A stretch of 29,934 bases of DNA. Source: Oppiella nova (lineage: Eukaryota > Arthropoda > Arachnida > Sarcoptiformes > Oppiidae). Within the stretch, counting starts at the first letter, position 1. Every line of letters begins with the position of its first letter. This document shows positions 1 through 10,663 of this stretch, one piece after another. The stretch is taken from NCBI GenBank assembly GCA_905397405.1, contig CAJPVJ010000263.1:1-29934 (forward strand), read 5' to 3'. Under the pieces are notes generated by a model that saw only the letters and a program-made list of their open reading frames with translations, had not been told where the DNA came from and searched no databases. The translations under genes were made by a program, and so were the position numbers.

Positions 1-1102
1 ACTCGCGGAAGCGCTCCCGATACTGCAAGCTCACTGCCCGAGCGACAAGCCTGTGCAAGACCTCTCCCACGGCTAGCGGTCTAACCCCATCCGGCCCCCC
101 CTCAACCGGCTTGGCCATAGCCAACAGCCGAGAACTACAAAGTGCCGCGCGCGCACGAGGGGGCACCAAACCCCGGGCAATAAGGGAACAGACTGAATGG
201 AGAACCACAAACGCGTCCGGCGAATCCCCCAAAATGTCACGATAGTGCTCGTAAACCAACCCGGACGGCCCACCAGCAGATAGACTAGGAGCGGATGACA
301 GGGCGGCGTGGAGTGTCTCGGGGCTAAGAAGGCAAGAATCGACAGGCTCGAATGTGGCGACCCAATCGGGGATGGGGGACGGCGCAGCAGGATGCAACGC
401 TCTAAGGGTCTGAATCGTCGCCTCGGTAACAGGAGCCGGTCGGCTGGACTCTAAAGCTCGAGCGGCACGACTAAGCTCACCCGCCCGGCCAAGCCGGAGA
501 CTACGACGGATCCGGCGCGCCTGCAGCTCTCCCTGGGTAGGCTCACCCGCAAACCCCTCACGCTCGCTCTCCGCAGCCTCAAACCGCTCCGCCAAAAGGT
601 CCTCGGCCTCATGGTGATCATCCAGCAAACCCTCCCAATCCCCGCTCTCGAAGCGACGGCATCGGTCCTTAAGGTTGCGCAAGCCAGCCCTACCCCCCCG
701 TACCAGTGCTCCAAGAACTAGTATGGGAAAGAGAAGAAGGATAGCCCATGCTCCCTCATCGGTGTGATCCGCCACGATCCTCTTAAGCGGCAAAAGGAGA
801 GCTCTAGCTAAGTCACCACGAGCGGCTTGTGGAATGCGAATTTGGCGCACCCCAAAGCCTGGAAGGAGCTCCTCCTCGAGATCGACCTGGGAAGCGGCCC
901 ATTTCCAATCCGCAAGGGTGGGAATGGCATGAGGTGGGCGAGGATGGTGGGCTCCATTAGCTCCCTGCCCTTGGAGTTGCTGGAGCCGCAAGGCCTCTTT
1001 CCTATCACACCATTTTCGATGTGCCCCGAGCCCCCTTGCACCTTTGCACCGCTTAGTGCACCTTGGGCAAGCTTGCCAATCGACTTGGGCAGCGGGAGGC
1101 AT
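1..1102 (-). CDS. LINE-like retroelement protein, zinc finger plus reverse transcriptase start (3' part outside window)
   Basis: An uninterrupted minus-strand reading frame runs from an ATG at 1102-1100 to the left edge, giving about 367 codons with no stop. Residues 12-32 form a C2HC finger (C12-x2-C15-x12-H28-x3-C32, with the RGLGAHRKWC pattern common at the start of LINE-type ORFs). The middle contains a hydrophobic stretch followed by RGG and a charged segment ending in GDWEGLL, then a GGPSGLVYEHY motif. Residues about 324-367 (LLAMAKP...GVRPLAVGEVLHRL) match the start of a reverse transcriptase palm/fingers domain. The catalytic YADD box would lie beyond the edge. Base composition is GC-rich compared with the flanks. 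The family is inferred from motifs; the exact clade is not determined. Other frames in this stretch are shadows. Confidence 0.8.
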   Translation of the reverse strand, partial: MPPAAQVDWQACPRCTKRCKGARGLGAHRKWCDRKEALRLQQLQGQGANGAHHPRPPHAIPTLADWKWAASQVDLEEELLPGFGVRQIRIPQAARGDLARALLLPLKRIVADHTDEGAWAILLLFPILVLGALVRGGRAGLRNLKDRCRRFESGDWEGLLDDHHEAEDLLAERFEAAESEREGFAGEPTQGELQARRIRRSLRLGRAGELSRAARALESSRPAPVTEATIQTLRALHPAAPSPIPDWVATFEPVDSCLLSPETLHAALSSAPSLSAGGPSGLVYEHYRDILGDSPDAFVVLHSVCSLIARGLVPPRARAALCSSRLLAMAKPVEGGPDGVRPLAVGEVLHRLVARAVSLQYRERFRE

Positions 1103-2580
1103 TGTGGTAGTGCGCAGGGGGCAGTACTAGCATCAGGCAGGGCTGTGTTCCTGCCATGGAGAGCTTCACGGAGAGCCTTCAAGCACGAAAAATGGGGCCG
1201 GAGGGAGAGAGAACGAGCCCACTGCTCGTGGCAGCCATGGCGCCAGATTTGAATTCAGAGCGCCTACTAGCCGTTGAGTATTTGTGAAATTAAATCCTCT
1301 GTTCTGGCACTGCAGGCGTCGCTCTATTTGGGCAAAATCCCCGTCCGGGCGCAATCTACTCTTGCAATGTAACTAGGTACATAGGTAGCCTAGCCTGCTA
1401 GGCTGGCTGCTGTTGCCTGCGTTTCTTTTGCCAGCCAAGTCTCGCGACTCCGCCAATTTTGTACTTACAAACGCGCATACAGCTTACAAGGAGCAAGCAT
1501 ATAAGATATATGTAAAAAGTTTACTCCACCTAACGCTACTCCACCTACAGTCCGGAGAAGGAAAGTTTATAGGTTTTGGGTTATGACAACGGCTCAAGAT
1601 CTGCTGACGGAAATTTTTGAGCCTTGAAAGGGACCGTCTGAGCCAGGTCTGGGTAGGGTTAGCTTCAACGGAAGTGCTCAACCAGGTTTTTCAGAATTTT
1701 CTAAGCGTCCCCAGAAAAATGCCAGCTGCTTATCCCTTGACAGCTGTCGAGCAATTTGAAAGCAAATGCAGGTGGTGGGCAGACTTACGTATGAGCACAG
1801 GATCATGAAGAGTTCCTTTTGCTTATGAGGATAAGAATTCTTGAATATAGCGCCGCTTGAACGGCTTTTGCAGTGCCCAGGTGGTCAAGTCGTATACAGT
1901 ACGCTGTTAGGGCTTTTCTACGGTGATTTGGCCTGGGAACGGAGTCCTTTCACAGCAGCCCGCCTTCGATAAAACCGCCCATTGCCCTTTGTTCCCCGTC
2001 CAAAAACACCGTCCTTTATAAAGTTTTTGTCAGTTTTACCACGCCCCACATGGAGCTATGAGAAACAGAAAGAGGGCCCCTTTGAGTGGGCAAGGCCCAT
2101 TTTGGTCCAGAGTGCCCTGTACAAACGAATTTGGTTACGAAGGTTGGCTCGATGAACAGAGGAATTTTTGTTGCGGATGTTTTCTTGGGTGCTAAACTAA
2201 AATCTGATCTGACGGATTTTGAAATGTCCGATTATACAGCTATTGCTGAAAAGGTAAATTTTTCCTCGTTTTCCAACTCAGATCAGGGCCCTTTGACCCG
2301 TTCAAACACTAGCTTCGAGGTCGTATCTGCTGGCGACAAGCCCACCAAGGAGGGCCTATGGGCTCATACGAAGGCCCAGATATGGGCTTTGTGCAACTGC
2401 TTTTGGATGGTTGCTTTGAAGAATGACATTTGTGGGACGACCCCACTTTTTACCGAATTTACCTATAAATAACCGTTCCCCGGACTGTAATATTACGCCG
2501 ATTTTGCGCGCCAGCGTGGCGTAAGCATCCCAACACCGTCGAGATTGTTTCTGTGTCCCGCAGGTTCCAGCAGAGGTGAC

Positions 2581-2634
2581 ATGCGATATATGGAAAGTTT
2601 AGTTTCGCTAACCCTAGTGCCGCTAAGGAACGCC
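2581..2634 (+). repeat. Left arm of 54-bp inverted repeat
   Basis: This 54-bp segment matches the reverse complement of 3171-3224 at about 46 of 54 positions by eye, including an unbroken GATATATGGAAAGTTTAG block. The arms are separated by about 540 bp, consistent with a degenerate non-autonomous DNA element or foldback repeat. No transposase and no convincing target-site duplication were seen. Confidence 0.7.
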
Positions 2635-3170
2635 GCGATCGCTTGATGCTGACATGGCACTCTAGCTGCCACCATGGCAGGTCAGGACTCAGATCAATGA
2701 TTAGATCACCCGTACTGACACTCCCGGCCACAGGCATAGGTACGGTATGTTCTTGCGGACGGACAGTAGAATTCGACGGTGGCACAACCATCGTATAAAC
2801 CTTTCCATCAAGACATCCTGGGCCCGGGCCCTGGTCAGTAGCCACCAACCTAGGTTCGCTAACCCCAAAGCTTGTCTTAAAAAAGGACAGCACAATGATG
2901 TTAACCACCAGCCGTATTCACTTTCCAACTAACCCCACCCGCTCTCCGGGCACGAACGTTAGGCCCTAGTGAACACCATATATATATAGCGATCACCATA
3001 TAAATATACGGGTGCGGCCGGGGCTCGGTTGGTCACCGGTCAATGTACGGTGGCCGAACCAGCTAGTGCTGCTGAGCCGGGACTCAGGAGATCCGTGAAG
3101 CTTCAACATTAGGCTGCTGCCACCAAGGCAATTTGGCGCCATCGTGGAATCGCTGCGTCGTGAAAATCTT

Positions 3171-3224
3171 GGCATTCCTTAGCGAATCTAGGCTTAGCGG
3201 ATCTAAACTTTCCATATATCACAT
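3171..3224 (-). repeat. Right arm of 54-bp inverted repeat
   Basis: Reverse-complement partner of 2581-2634. Weaker similarity continues outward on both sides, so the original repeat may have been longer than the 54 bp that align cleanly. Confidence 0.7.
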
Positions 3225-3546
3225 GCGGCTGCCGCTCCCGCCCTGGGATATCTCGCCCATTCCCTCCCTCCCAGGCTTCCCCCTTATACAAAATAGTACT
3301 GGGGGGCCCGCGCTGACCCCCGGAACCTGTTATGCTGAGCCACGGGAAGGGGAGGGGGGTTGAGGCCTTTCAGTGCTTCAGTGGCCGGGGCTGGGGCGCA
3401 ACCCCGGCCAATTCTCATTGGGGAAAGAAGTCTATGAGGCAAAAGGAACAAAGTACCTAGCAGACTGTGAAAGCGTGACTGAACTTTTTGCCGCGATATG
3501 CGGAGCGCTCCTGCATCTCGGTCCGAAGCTCTCACCGGGAACTTTT

Positions 3547-3680
3547 AGGGTCTCGCAGGCAACCGAGGAACAACCGCCACTTCCCTTTTTAGGATCTCGC
3601 AGGCAACCGAGAGCAAACTGCCACTTCCCTCCTTAGGGTCTCGCAGGCAACCCGAGGGACAACTGCCACTTCCCTCCTTA
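3547..3680 (+). repeat. 44-bp tandem repeat, three copies
   Basis: Three consecutive copies of a unit beginning AGGGTCTCGCAGGCAACC and ending CCACTTCCCTCCTT start at 3547, 3591 and 3635, with a partial AGGGTT at 3680. Copies differ at a few positions. No coding function is evident. Confidence 0.85.
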
Positions 3681-4428
3681 GGGTTACATCACCGCGAGAG
3701 TCAACCGGGTATAGACTTTTGGTTTTATGTTGGCCGGGGCTTGACTCTGACTACTGTCCGCGCGAAAGATCTGTAGATTGTGTCACGGTATCAACGGTTC
3801 AGATGAGCCAAAGGGTTTTCACACTTTCCTACTTGCGTCAATGAGATGATGAAACTTCCCCCTATGTATCAGGGGGCAAGTTCTTGCTAGCTTGGCCGGA
3901 CGGGGGGGTGGGCTTGTGGCCTTCTGAAAAGGTGGCAGGACCTCTTTCGTTCCTGAACCAAACCCGTCCCCTGGGCGTCAAATATTAGTGAAAGTGGAGT
4001 AATCTTTTTACATATTATATCTTTGCTGCTGGAGGGCCTCCCTGCGCATGCTAACCGTGCCCTTCAGGCTTCAGGATAATCTTTTCTCCATAAAGCCACC
4101 GTGTGCCAGCAGCTAGGAGGAACTTTTGCACTAGTATTCCCAGGTCTGTCGATCGGATGCTTCCGAACTGGGAGGTTGGGCAGCCATCAGGACGGATAGG
4201 AGCTTTTTGCAGACTATATGTTGAAGAATCAGGCCTCAAATCACAGGCTTCTCGCGTATGAGTTGTAACATACACGTCAAAAGAGGAGTAGATACCTCCT
4301 GGGTCGTCTTAGAATGTGGTCAGCCGCTCCAGTTGTAGTGGAATAACCTGGAGTGTCCTGGGACGCAGCTAGGTACTTCGCCATCTCTCTTTGGGAGCGT
4401 AGACTAGCTGTGAGAAAAGCTTATACTT

Positions 4429-7400
4429 ATGGCACCCCGTCCCCCGCGGAAGATTCCAGAATTCACGGAGGTAAGTTCATTTTCCTTTAAAATTTTTGAG
4501 TATCAGCAAGGTCAAGATGTGGCCCCGAAAGTACTAGGATATGCATCAGAAATGAGAGGCAGGTGAATGGATGTTAAAATCATTCGGTTTTTCAAACATT
4601 TGTTCTGACTGGCGTTCAGCAGAAGGTTTCGGACGCCCCCTCTTGCCCAAAATCTGCCAGGATATTGAGACCTTGCCCCTGAGGGTTGACTACCACAAAA
4701 ATAGATGGTGGCAATGTGCCCCCTTTGGCCTTGTGCAAGGACTTGGAAAACTGTGTCCATAATGTGAGGGTTCCCTACAAACCAAGGTGGTCAATGCGAT
4801 TGGTTCGGCGCATGTACAGGTTGATTACAAGACCAAGGCTGGGGTTGCTTGGAGCCACAACTATTTGAACCAAAAGCCATGGCATCCCATGAGTTACCCG
4901 AACCAGCGGCGAAAGTGGATTGCAGAGCAGGAGCATGCTGTCCAGGAGCAACAAAGAGAAGTTGCAGCAAAAGAGGTGAAGACAGCTTCCCTCCTAAGCC
5001 CACCCTATCCCGGAGGCAAATGACTTAGCAGTTTCTGGACCTTCTCAGCTGAATATAAAGCCACAGGCAAGCTAAGTCCATAAGGGAACAGAAAGGATCA
5101 TCATCCTGGTGGGGCTGTCGCTGTCAAAATTGCCAGCTTTCTAGGCTGTGCTATCCTCGTTCTAAAGGGTTGATCCACTGGCCTGCCTTCTTTCACTTAA
5201 GAAGAGCCCTTTGACCTCCCAAGAAGGTGATTCAACGGCCCGCTGTGTACGGCTTAGGATTAAGACCTCTGTTCTGACAAGTTGTGATCTTGAGCCGTTG
5301 CGGCCGCAACTCAGGTTCAGAAGCTTCAGCAGAGTTGCATCCAGCGTAGTTTCTGGACGGTTTTCTATACCCCGTTCACCACCTAAGAGTGGCACTGCCA
5401 GATACCAATTGAGCCCTCATTGTATTGAGCCCTCAGTCCCGTATGAATATGCCCTCCTCTTGCGCAACCAAGAACACCAACTTTCCTTCACTTGAACCTA
5501 ATGAGATAGTTAGATAGCCGCAGAGTCCTGAGGTTTGCAGACACTCTATTGCGTCTCAGTTTGTGCTGGTGAAGCCCGCTTTTCGCACATAATCTTTCCC
5601 TTCCATAATCTTTCCCTTCAAAGCAAACGCTCCTTTCACCTGTGCAGTTTGCTGAGGAGCAGGAGTTCTTCAAAGAAGCAGCCCTACTGAGTGAGAAAGA
5701 GCGGCAACGAGTGAGTACTTCCCTTTTCATTGTTGAGAATTTGTGAGCTGGGTGAAGCATTTGTGTTCCAAACGCATAGTGCATTCTCCCGAAGGTCAAG
5801 GGGAGAAAAGCACTCACAAAAGCTTCATACTCTTGTTCCTTCTTTCATTCGTCTCGTCATATGCAAACGGCCCAGGCAGTAAGCTCCCTGTTTTGCAACC
5901 TAAATACAGGCTTTCGCAGTACCGAGTTCTAACTTCCAACTTCTAAACTCCAACTTTGAGGCTCCAACTTCTAATCCTACTCAGTTTAGATTGAGCTAGC
6001 CCAAGGCAACTTCTGGCTTCTCAGTTTTGATCCAAGTTCCAACCACTGATCTAGTCAGCTTGAGCTGCCCCAAGTCAGCTTCTTTCTTCCAACTTTCGCT
6101 CCAATTTCTGATCTCTGATGTGTTCAGATTGAGCTAGCCCAAGCTGTGAGCTTCATGTACCAGCGTCCCCCCGGTTACAACCCTGAGGTCGATGTCAAGA
6201 AGCCTGCAAAGCCAGACGAGAAAGCCGAGGAGACCAAGAAGCCCCGGGTGAAGGACGTCTTTGGCAGGAGCATCGCCACTGGGGAGGAGTTTGAGGCGCT
6301 CAAAGACGCACCAAGGTAGGTTTTCGACGACGTAAAAGGTTCATCTTAAAATGAGAGTACTGTTTCTATCTGGTTGCTTGGCAGCCCACCCGATACAAGG
6401 AGCCAGCTGATTGTATGGCTACCATATCATCTTCGATAGGAGTCTCCTGGGCGAGTATAATGTTAATGGCAGCAGATTTGGGGTGCTGCTAAGGAGAGCA
6501 CTGACTCATTTGGTCCGGTCAATGCTTGGTCCTCCGTTTGTGGGGATGGAGCCGAAACGCTTCGCTTTGCAAGACGCAGGGTCGTCCAGTGATCCGTATT
6601 GTGGTCAGTCCCCTTTCTGGGCAGCAAAATGAAACAGCAAGTGTGCTTGGTTTCTTTTCATGCTTCCCAGCAGACTCTCAAGCGATCCTTGTTTTGGAGG
6701 CCCAAAACTGTGATTGCTTCCTTTTCAAGGCACCCGATAAATGGAAACGACCTTTGAAAAGCAGTGGTCAATGATTTGTTTGCTAGCCCTGCTGTCCGAT
6801 AAGTCTTTTAGCGGCTTACACACGACGAAGTTCCAACCATTTTCTCTGTCGATTATGGCCGGCCTTGGTTCTCTGCTCCATCCTCATGCAGAGAGACTGG
6901 AGTGAAGTACGGGACGACGCCCTTTGCTTGATGTAATTTGCAGGGCTGAGGAGTGGGTCCTTCATTGCGGGGTTTTGTTGTGTCCTCTGGAAGTTCGATT
7001 AATTTCTGAACTCTAACGTGGGAGCAACTTGATGCAAGCGCAAGCTGAGCTGACTTTATGGGCGAGGCAAACCCCTTGTGTTCTCGAAACATCAGGTGAC
7101 CATGTGCTTAACACTTGGACACAGTAGGGTGTCCGAAAACCTAACCCCACTGGTCGAAATTAGTACCGGCCTAAGTTGGTCTTCAGAGACTGGAATGCCC
7201 AAATCCATTTTCGAGCCTCGACCCTTTTCTCGTTTCCTACCTCACGCTTGAGACCTCAGAAGGGAGAGGTTGCACCGTTCGCGTTTCGGGCTCACGTGCT
7301 TGGCTGCCCAACATTTGCACACCATTTCCATCGTTGTCACTTGTAAAAACGAGGAACGAACATTTAACAGCAGTAGATGCGCTTAACCCTTTCTCATCCC

Positions 7401-9424
7401 ACTGATACCTCCTTTCCTGCCACAGGCTCGAGACCGGGATTGTGGGCAAAGCAAAGCCATTTGCGGTCGAGATCCGAAACGTCAAATGTGCACGGTGCGG
7501 CGCATTCGGACACCAGAGCGGCGACCGAGACTGTCCGTTGAGGGACGTGCTTATGCCAGGGGAGGAGGAGAGGCAGAGGAGGGAAGACCCACTGCAAGCG
7601 ATTCTTGCCTCCGTCCCACAGGAAGCGGTGAGCATAGCTTACCACAGCTGCCATAAGCTATAGCAGGATTCGTTGTTTCAGAGTTTGAAACTATGAGGGA
7701 AAGGGGACTGCAGGCGGCTTTTGCTTTCTACACCTTTTCACAGAGACTCTCGTCGAGTCCCTATCATCTCTCCATCTTGCAAGCTGTCCTGGACATCGTA
7801 AGAGTTGTCCCATCTCATCAGGGGTACTGGTTTCTCTGCTTCGCTTCTGAAGAAATATCACTGTTCTGGTCCATGGTTGAATGCAATGGTCGATCTTGTC
7901 ATTGGAACCGCAGCCAGACGGATCTGCTTTTTAACAGATAAGGGGTGGGGTCTCAACGTTCTTGCAAAAGGGTAGGATAGCTGAGCTGAAGATGGACGGG
8001 CGACTGCAAGGTTTGGCTCTCTGCTGTTCATGCTTCGCCCATCTCTCGGTGGTCAAGACCCCTGAGGTTACGCAGAGCATGGACAAAAGATGACGAAGTC
8101 ACAATCGTTGCGAGGGGAGTCCTTGTTTTGCGAGAGACCTTGAAAGGGATCATGCTAACGCAAGAGGTTTGAGAAACGACAAAAGAAGCTGACGTCAGGG
8201 TCTCAAACCTGCAGCCCAAGTGGACTCTCAAGGACGGGGGTCGCAGCCCACCCCGCGGGGGGTTTGCTTCCACTGCTGAGAATCAGCAGATCCTGCCCCC
8301 CGATGAGCTGGAGCTGCAATTGACCGTGCAAGCGGGTACGAAACACTTGTATTTCTGCCCCGTTGTTTGCTACTACTTAGGCCTCCTTAAAGAGCTGTTA
8401 GAAGGTGGCGGTCAAGGGCTTCTGCCTCAATCTCCTTGTTCGACGAAAGCGGGGAGATGCTTTTAATGGAAAGACGAAGGGTGACTCGGCGTCACAAGTT
8501 GGTACGAATGTATGAGCAACCGCCGTTGTTACTGAATTGGGACAGAATTTTGCTGGCGCTGTTGACGTGGCGAACGTATGAGATGGAGCTGGATGTCTGC
8601 CCAGAGGCTTGGAAAGCAACGCTAAGATACTGTCTGCTGTTCGTTTGACACGCACTGGATTGCCCATTGTGTAGTTGAAGTTGGAAATGAGCAAGTCTAT
8701 GTCATGTATATAGGCATATATGTACATCTGAAAAAAAGTCGATCAAATGAAGCATTCGGGCTGAATATGGATCGACCCGGATGCGTTTTAGTTTTTGTAG
8801 CAGGTGGGTCTGAACCCGGTTAGTAGCTGGGTAACAGTTGGATTTCATTAGCCCCGGGAAGCATAATTCCTGAAAGCCTTCGAAGTGTCAAAGACTTAGA
8901 AGGCGTCGCTCGAATCTGCAGATGCCGGTGCGATAATGATGCAACCCATCGACGAAGGCATTCTGGCCCAACTGTCAAAAAGCGAGCGGAAAGCTCTTCT
9001 GCGAGCTTATAACAAGCCCAACGGCTCGGAGTACAAAGAGGAGAAGGAGAAAAAGAGGCGCAAGAAACACCGACGGAAGAAGAGCGAGTCAAGCAGTAGC
9101 AGTGAGGAAGAGACGGAAGGTTCTAGGGAGAAAAGAAAACGCCACTCGAAACGAAGGCGAAGAAAAAGGGAGAGTGACAGCGGGAGTGAGGGGAGTGACG
9201 AGGCGGAAGAAAGGACTACAAGCCGACGGCATAGAAAGAAGGGGGCCAGGAGTGATAGTGATGGGGATCGGACTTTGTCACGCGGCCGGGAGCATAAGAG
9301 CTTAAATCGGAAAGAAAGAGACGCTAGAAGCGGAGGGAAAGTGCGGCAGCATGATGGGCGGGAAGCGCAGGGGAAGGATGAGGGAGGCAGGCATAAGAAA
9401 GAGACATTTGAGGACGGGCCATAA
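4429..9424 (+). CDS. CIR1: CIR1-like protein (CBF1/RBPJ-interacting corepressor family, splicing-linked)
   Basis: Seven exons with GT-AG introns and matching phases: 4429-4470, 4820-4975, 5648-5710, 6128-6315, 7426-7627, 8215-8335, 8922-9424, giving 424 residues. Exon 2 carries a Cir_N-type start (WHP at 35-37, W47, AEQ 49-51). Exon 4 has FMYQRPPG, equivalent to FMYEAPPG of human CIR1. Exon 5 has PFAVEIRNVKC and a C-x2-C-x4-H-x6-C zinc knuckle (C171, C174, H179, C186) with the same spacing as human CIR1. Exon 6 has SPPRGGF and NQQI, as remembered from plant homologues. Exon 7 ends in a lysine/arginine/serine-rich tail like that of nuclear splicing-associated proteins. Family members bind transcription corepressor complexes or the spliceosome, so nuclear function is expected. 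The ATG at 4429 is the least certain point because exon 1 has only 14 codons. Confidence 0.85.
5990..6127 (+). repeat. Two 69-bp units duplicating the exon 4 start inside intron 3
   Basis: The first 16 bases of exon 4 (ATTGAGCTAGCCCAAG at 6128) recur identically at 5990 and with two changes at 6059. Each is preceded by AG and spaced exactly 69 bp apart. The intronic remainder of the units is also similar (runs of CTTCCAAC/TTCTGATC type). Splicing to either upstream AG would read into a stop before exon 4, so 6127/6128 is taken as the true junction. Confidence 0.85.
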
Positions 9425-10663
9425 CAAAGTGCCCAGGAGAGGGCTCAGATTGTTGGTCTCTTTGGGGAAGGGGAAGATGAAGCGTTGGAAGGAGGAACCG
9501 ACAAGGATGAGTATAAGATGGATGTATGTTATTCATGGTGGGAAAGAAGAGTTGGGGGGACCGCAGGGTAGACGAGGACGTTGGAACAGAGAGAATACAC
9601 CAACGGTTCAGACAGCACTTGAGGGGCTGAAACGAACAATGGCCACAAAGCCAATGGCCATGTTGCTGGTGTTCCTGACTTCTTATCTGTTGCTCACGTC
9701 TATTCAAAAGAAAGTCGCTACGTTTTTCGAAAGGCCGATGGGGTCACTGAAAACAACGGGTGTTCTTACTTGTACATTCATGCTGAACCGGGTTTCCGTT
9801 GTGGGTTACTCAGAGAAGTTTAGCCTAAGTAAGTACTTAGTCCAACACCATAAATCATAGACACAGTGGGCTGCGTACCCTGCATGCATCCACTCAGTGG
9901 CATGGATGGTCATGCACGCTTGCTAGTTCATCACATCCAGGCATATCGGATCTGCTCTACAATGAATGAAGTTCAAGAAATATTGCCCCCAATTATTCAA
10001 AGCAGGCAATAAGCGGGAGCATAGACATCAAAAAGCTGGAGCACATTTGAGAAAGGGAGTTGTAAAGCCGCAGATGATGATATCATTTACAAGACCCGAC
10101 CGTTTGACCGGTACGGGGATACAGAGCCAGTGTTAGTACGCCCCAAGCCAGAGACAGGCTCCAGGTAACTTGGGACGGTGTTCAAGCAAGTCTGATACAA
10201 CGCAGTCCAGGTAGACTTGACAGTCTTGAGATCTGAAAGCTCTAGCTATGAGGCCACATAGGATTATGAAGTGTTGTTTGGATTTGCTCACAAAACTTGG
10301 TCGAGAAATGTATAGTCTAGATGATGTAGGTGGTGGACGAAGGCACAACAGTGCAAGATGCAAATTCGGTTCAGCGGTTTCGGTGACACTAGCAAAGACG
10401 ATCTCAATTTTTTGGACGCGTACGCGTTTAAACGCGTGCACAAAATATACCGGATTAAAGATTCCAACCTCTCGGACGGCTAAGAGGGCATATGCTGTTG
10501 CCTTTTGGGGCCTTGCAGGAAGATCGCCCATTCTGGTGTGAGGGTCGAGGGCGCTACGCTTTGGTCTTCGCTGGATTTATCACAGCAGCAACACTGTAGC
10601 ACCTGTACAGCTCACGACGCAAGAGGTCATGATTTCTTGCTGCTGTCATCCAGCACCCTAAGG
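9425..10663. other. Intergenic region between the CIR1-like and ZIP genes
   Basis: This should contain the 3' untranslated region of the CIR1-like gene and the promoter and 5' untranslated region of the ZIP gene, which are in the same orientation. Open frames here (for example 9351-9860 and 10248-10541) show no family motif and overlap the gene ends in other frames. No RNA gene, transposon or strong repeat was seen. Confidence 0.5.

Larger units (their letters stand above)
1103..4428. other. Repeat-rich intergenic region
   Basis: No gene was recognised between the retroelement ORF and the CIR1-like gene. It holds the likely 5' leader of the retroelement, an inverted-repeat pair (2581-2634 and 3171-3224), a 44-bp tandem array (3547-3680) and a segment at about 2946-2980 resembling DNA near 21960-22000. 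A 128-codon frame at 2086-2472 has no recognisable domain and is probably chance. The last few hundred bases should include the CIR1-like promoter, but no clear core element was seen. Confidence 0.6.

Noticed and set aside
2086-2472. 128-codon plus-strand frame
   Set aside because: No domain, no splice partners and a repeat-like surrounding; kept only as a note on the intergenic region.
9351-9860. 169-codon plus-strand frame as a separate gene
   Set aside because: It starts inside the basic tail of the CIR1-like gene in another frame, and its downstream part has no recognisable motif.
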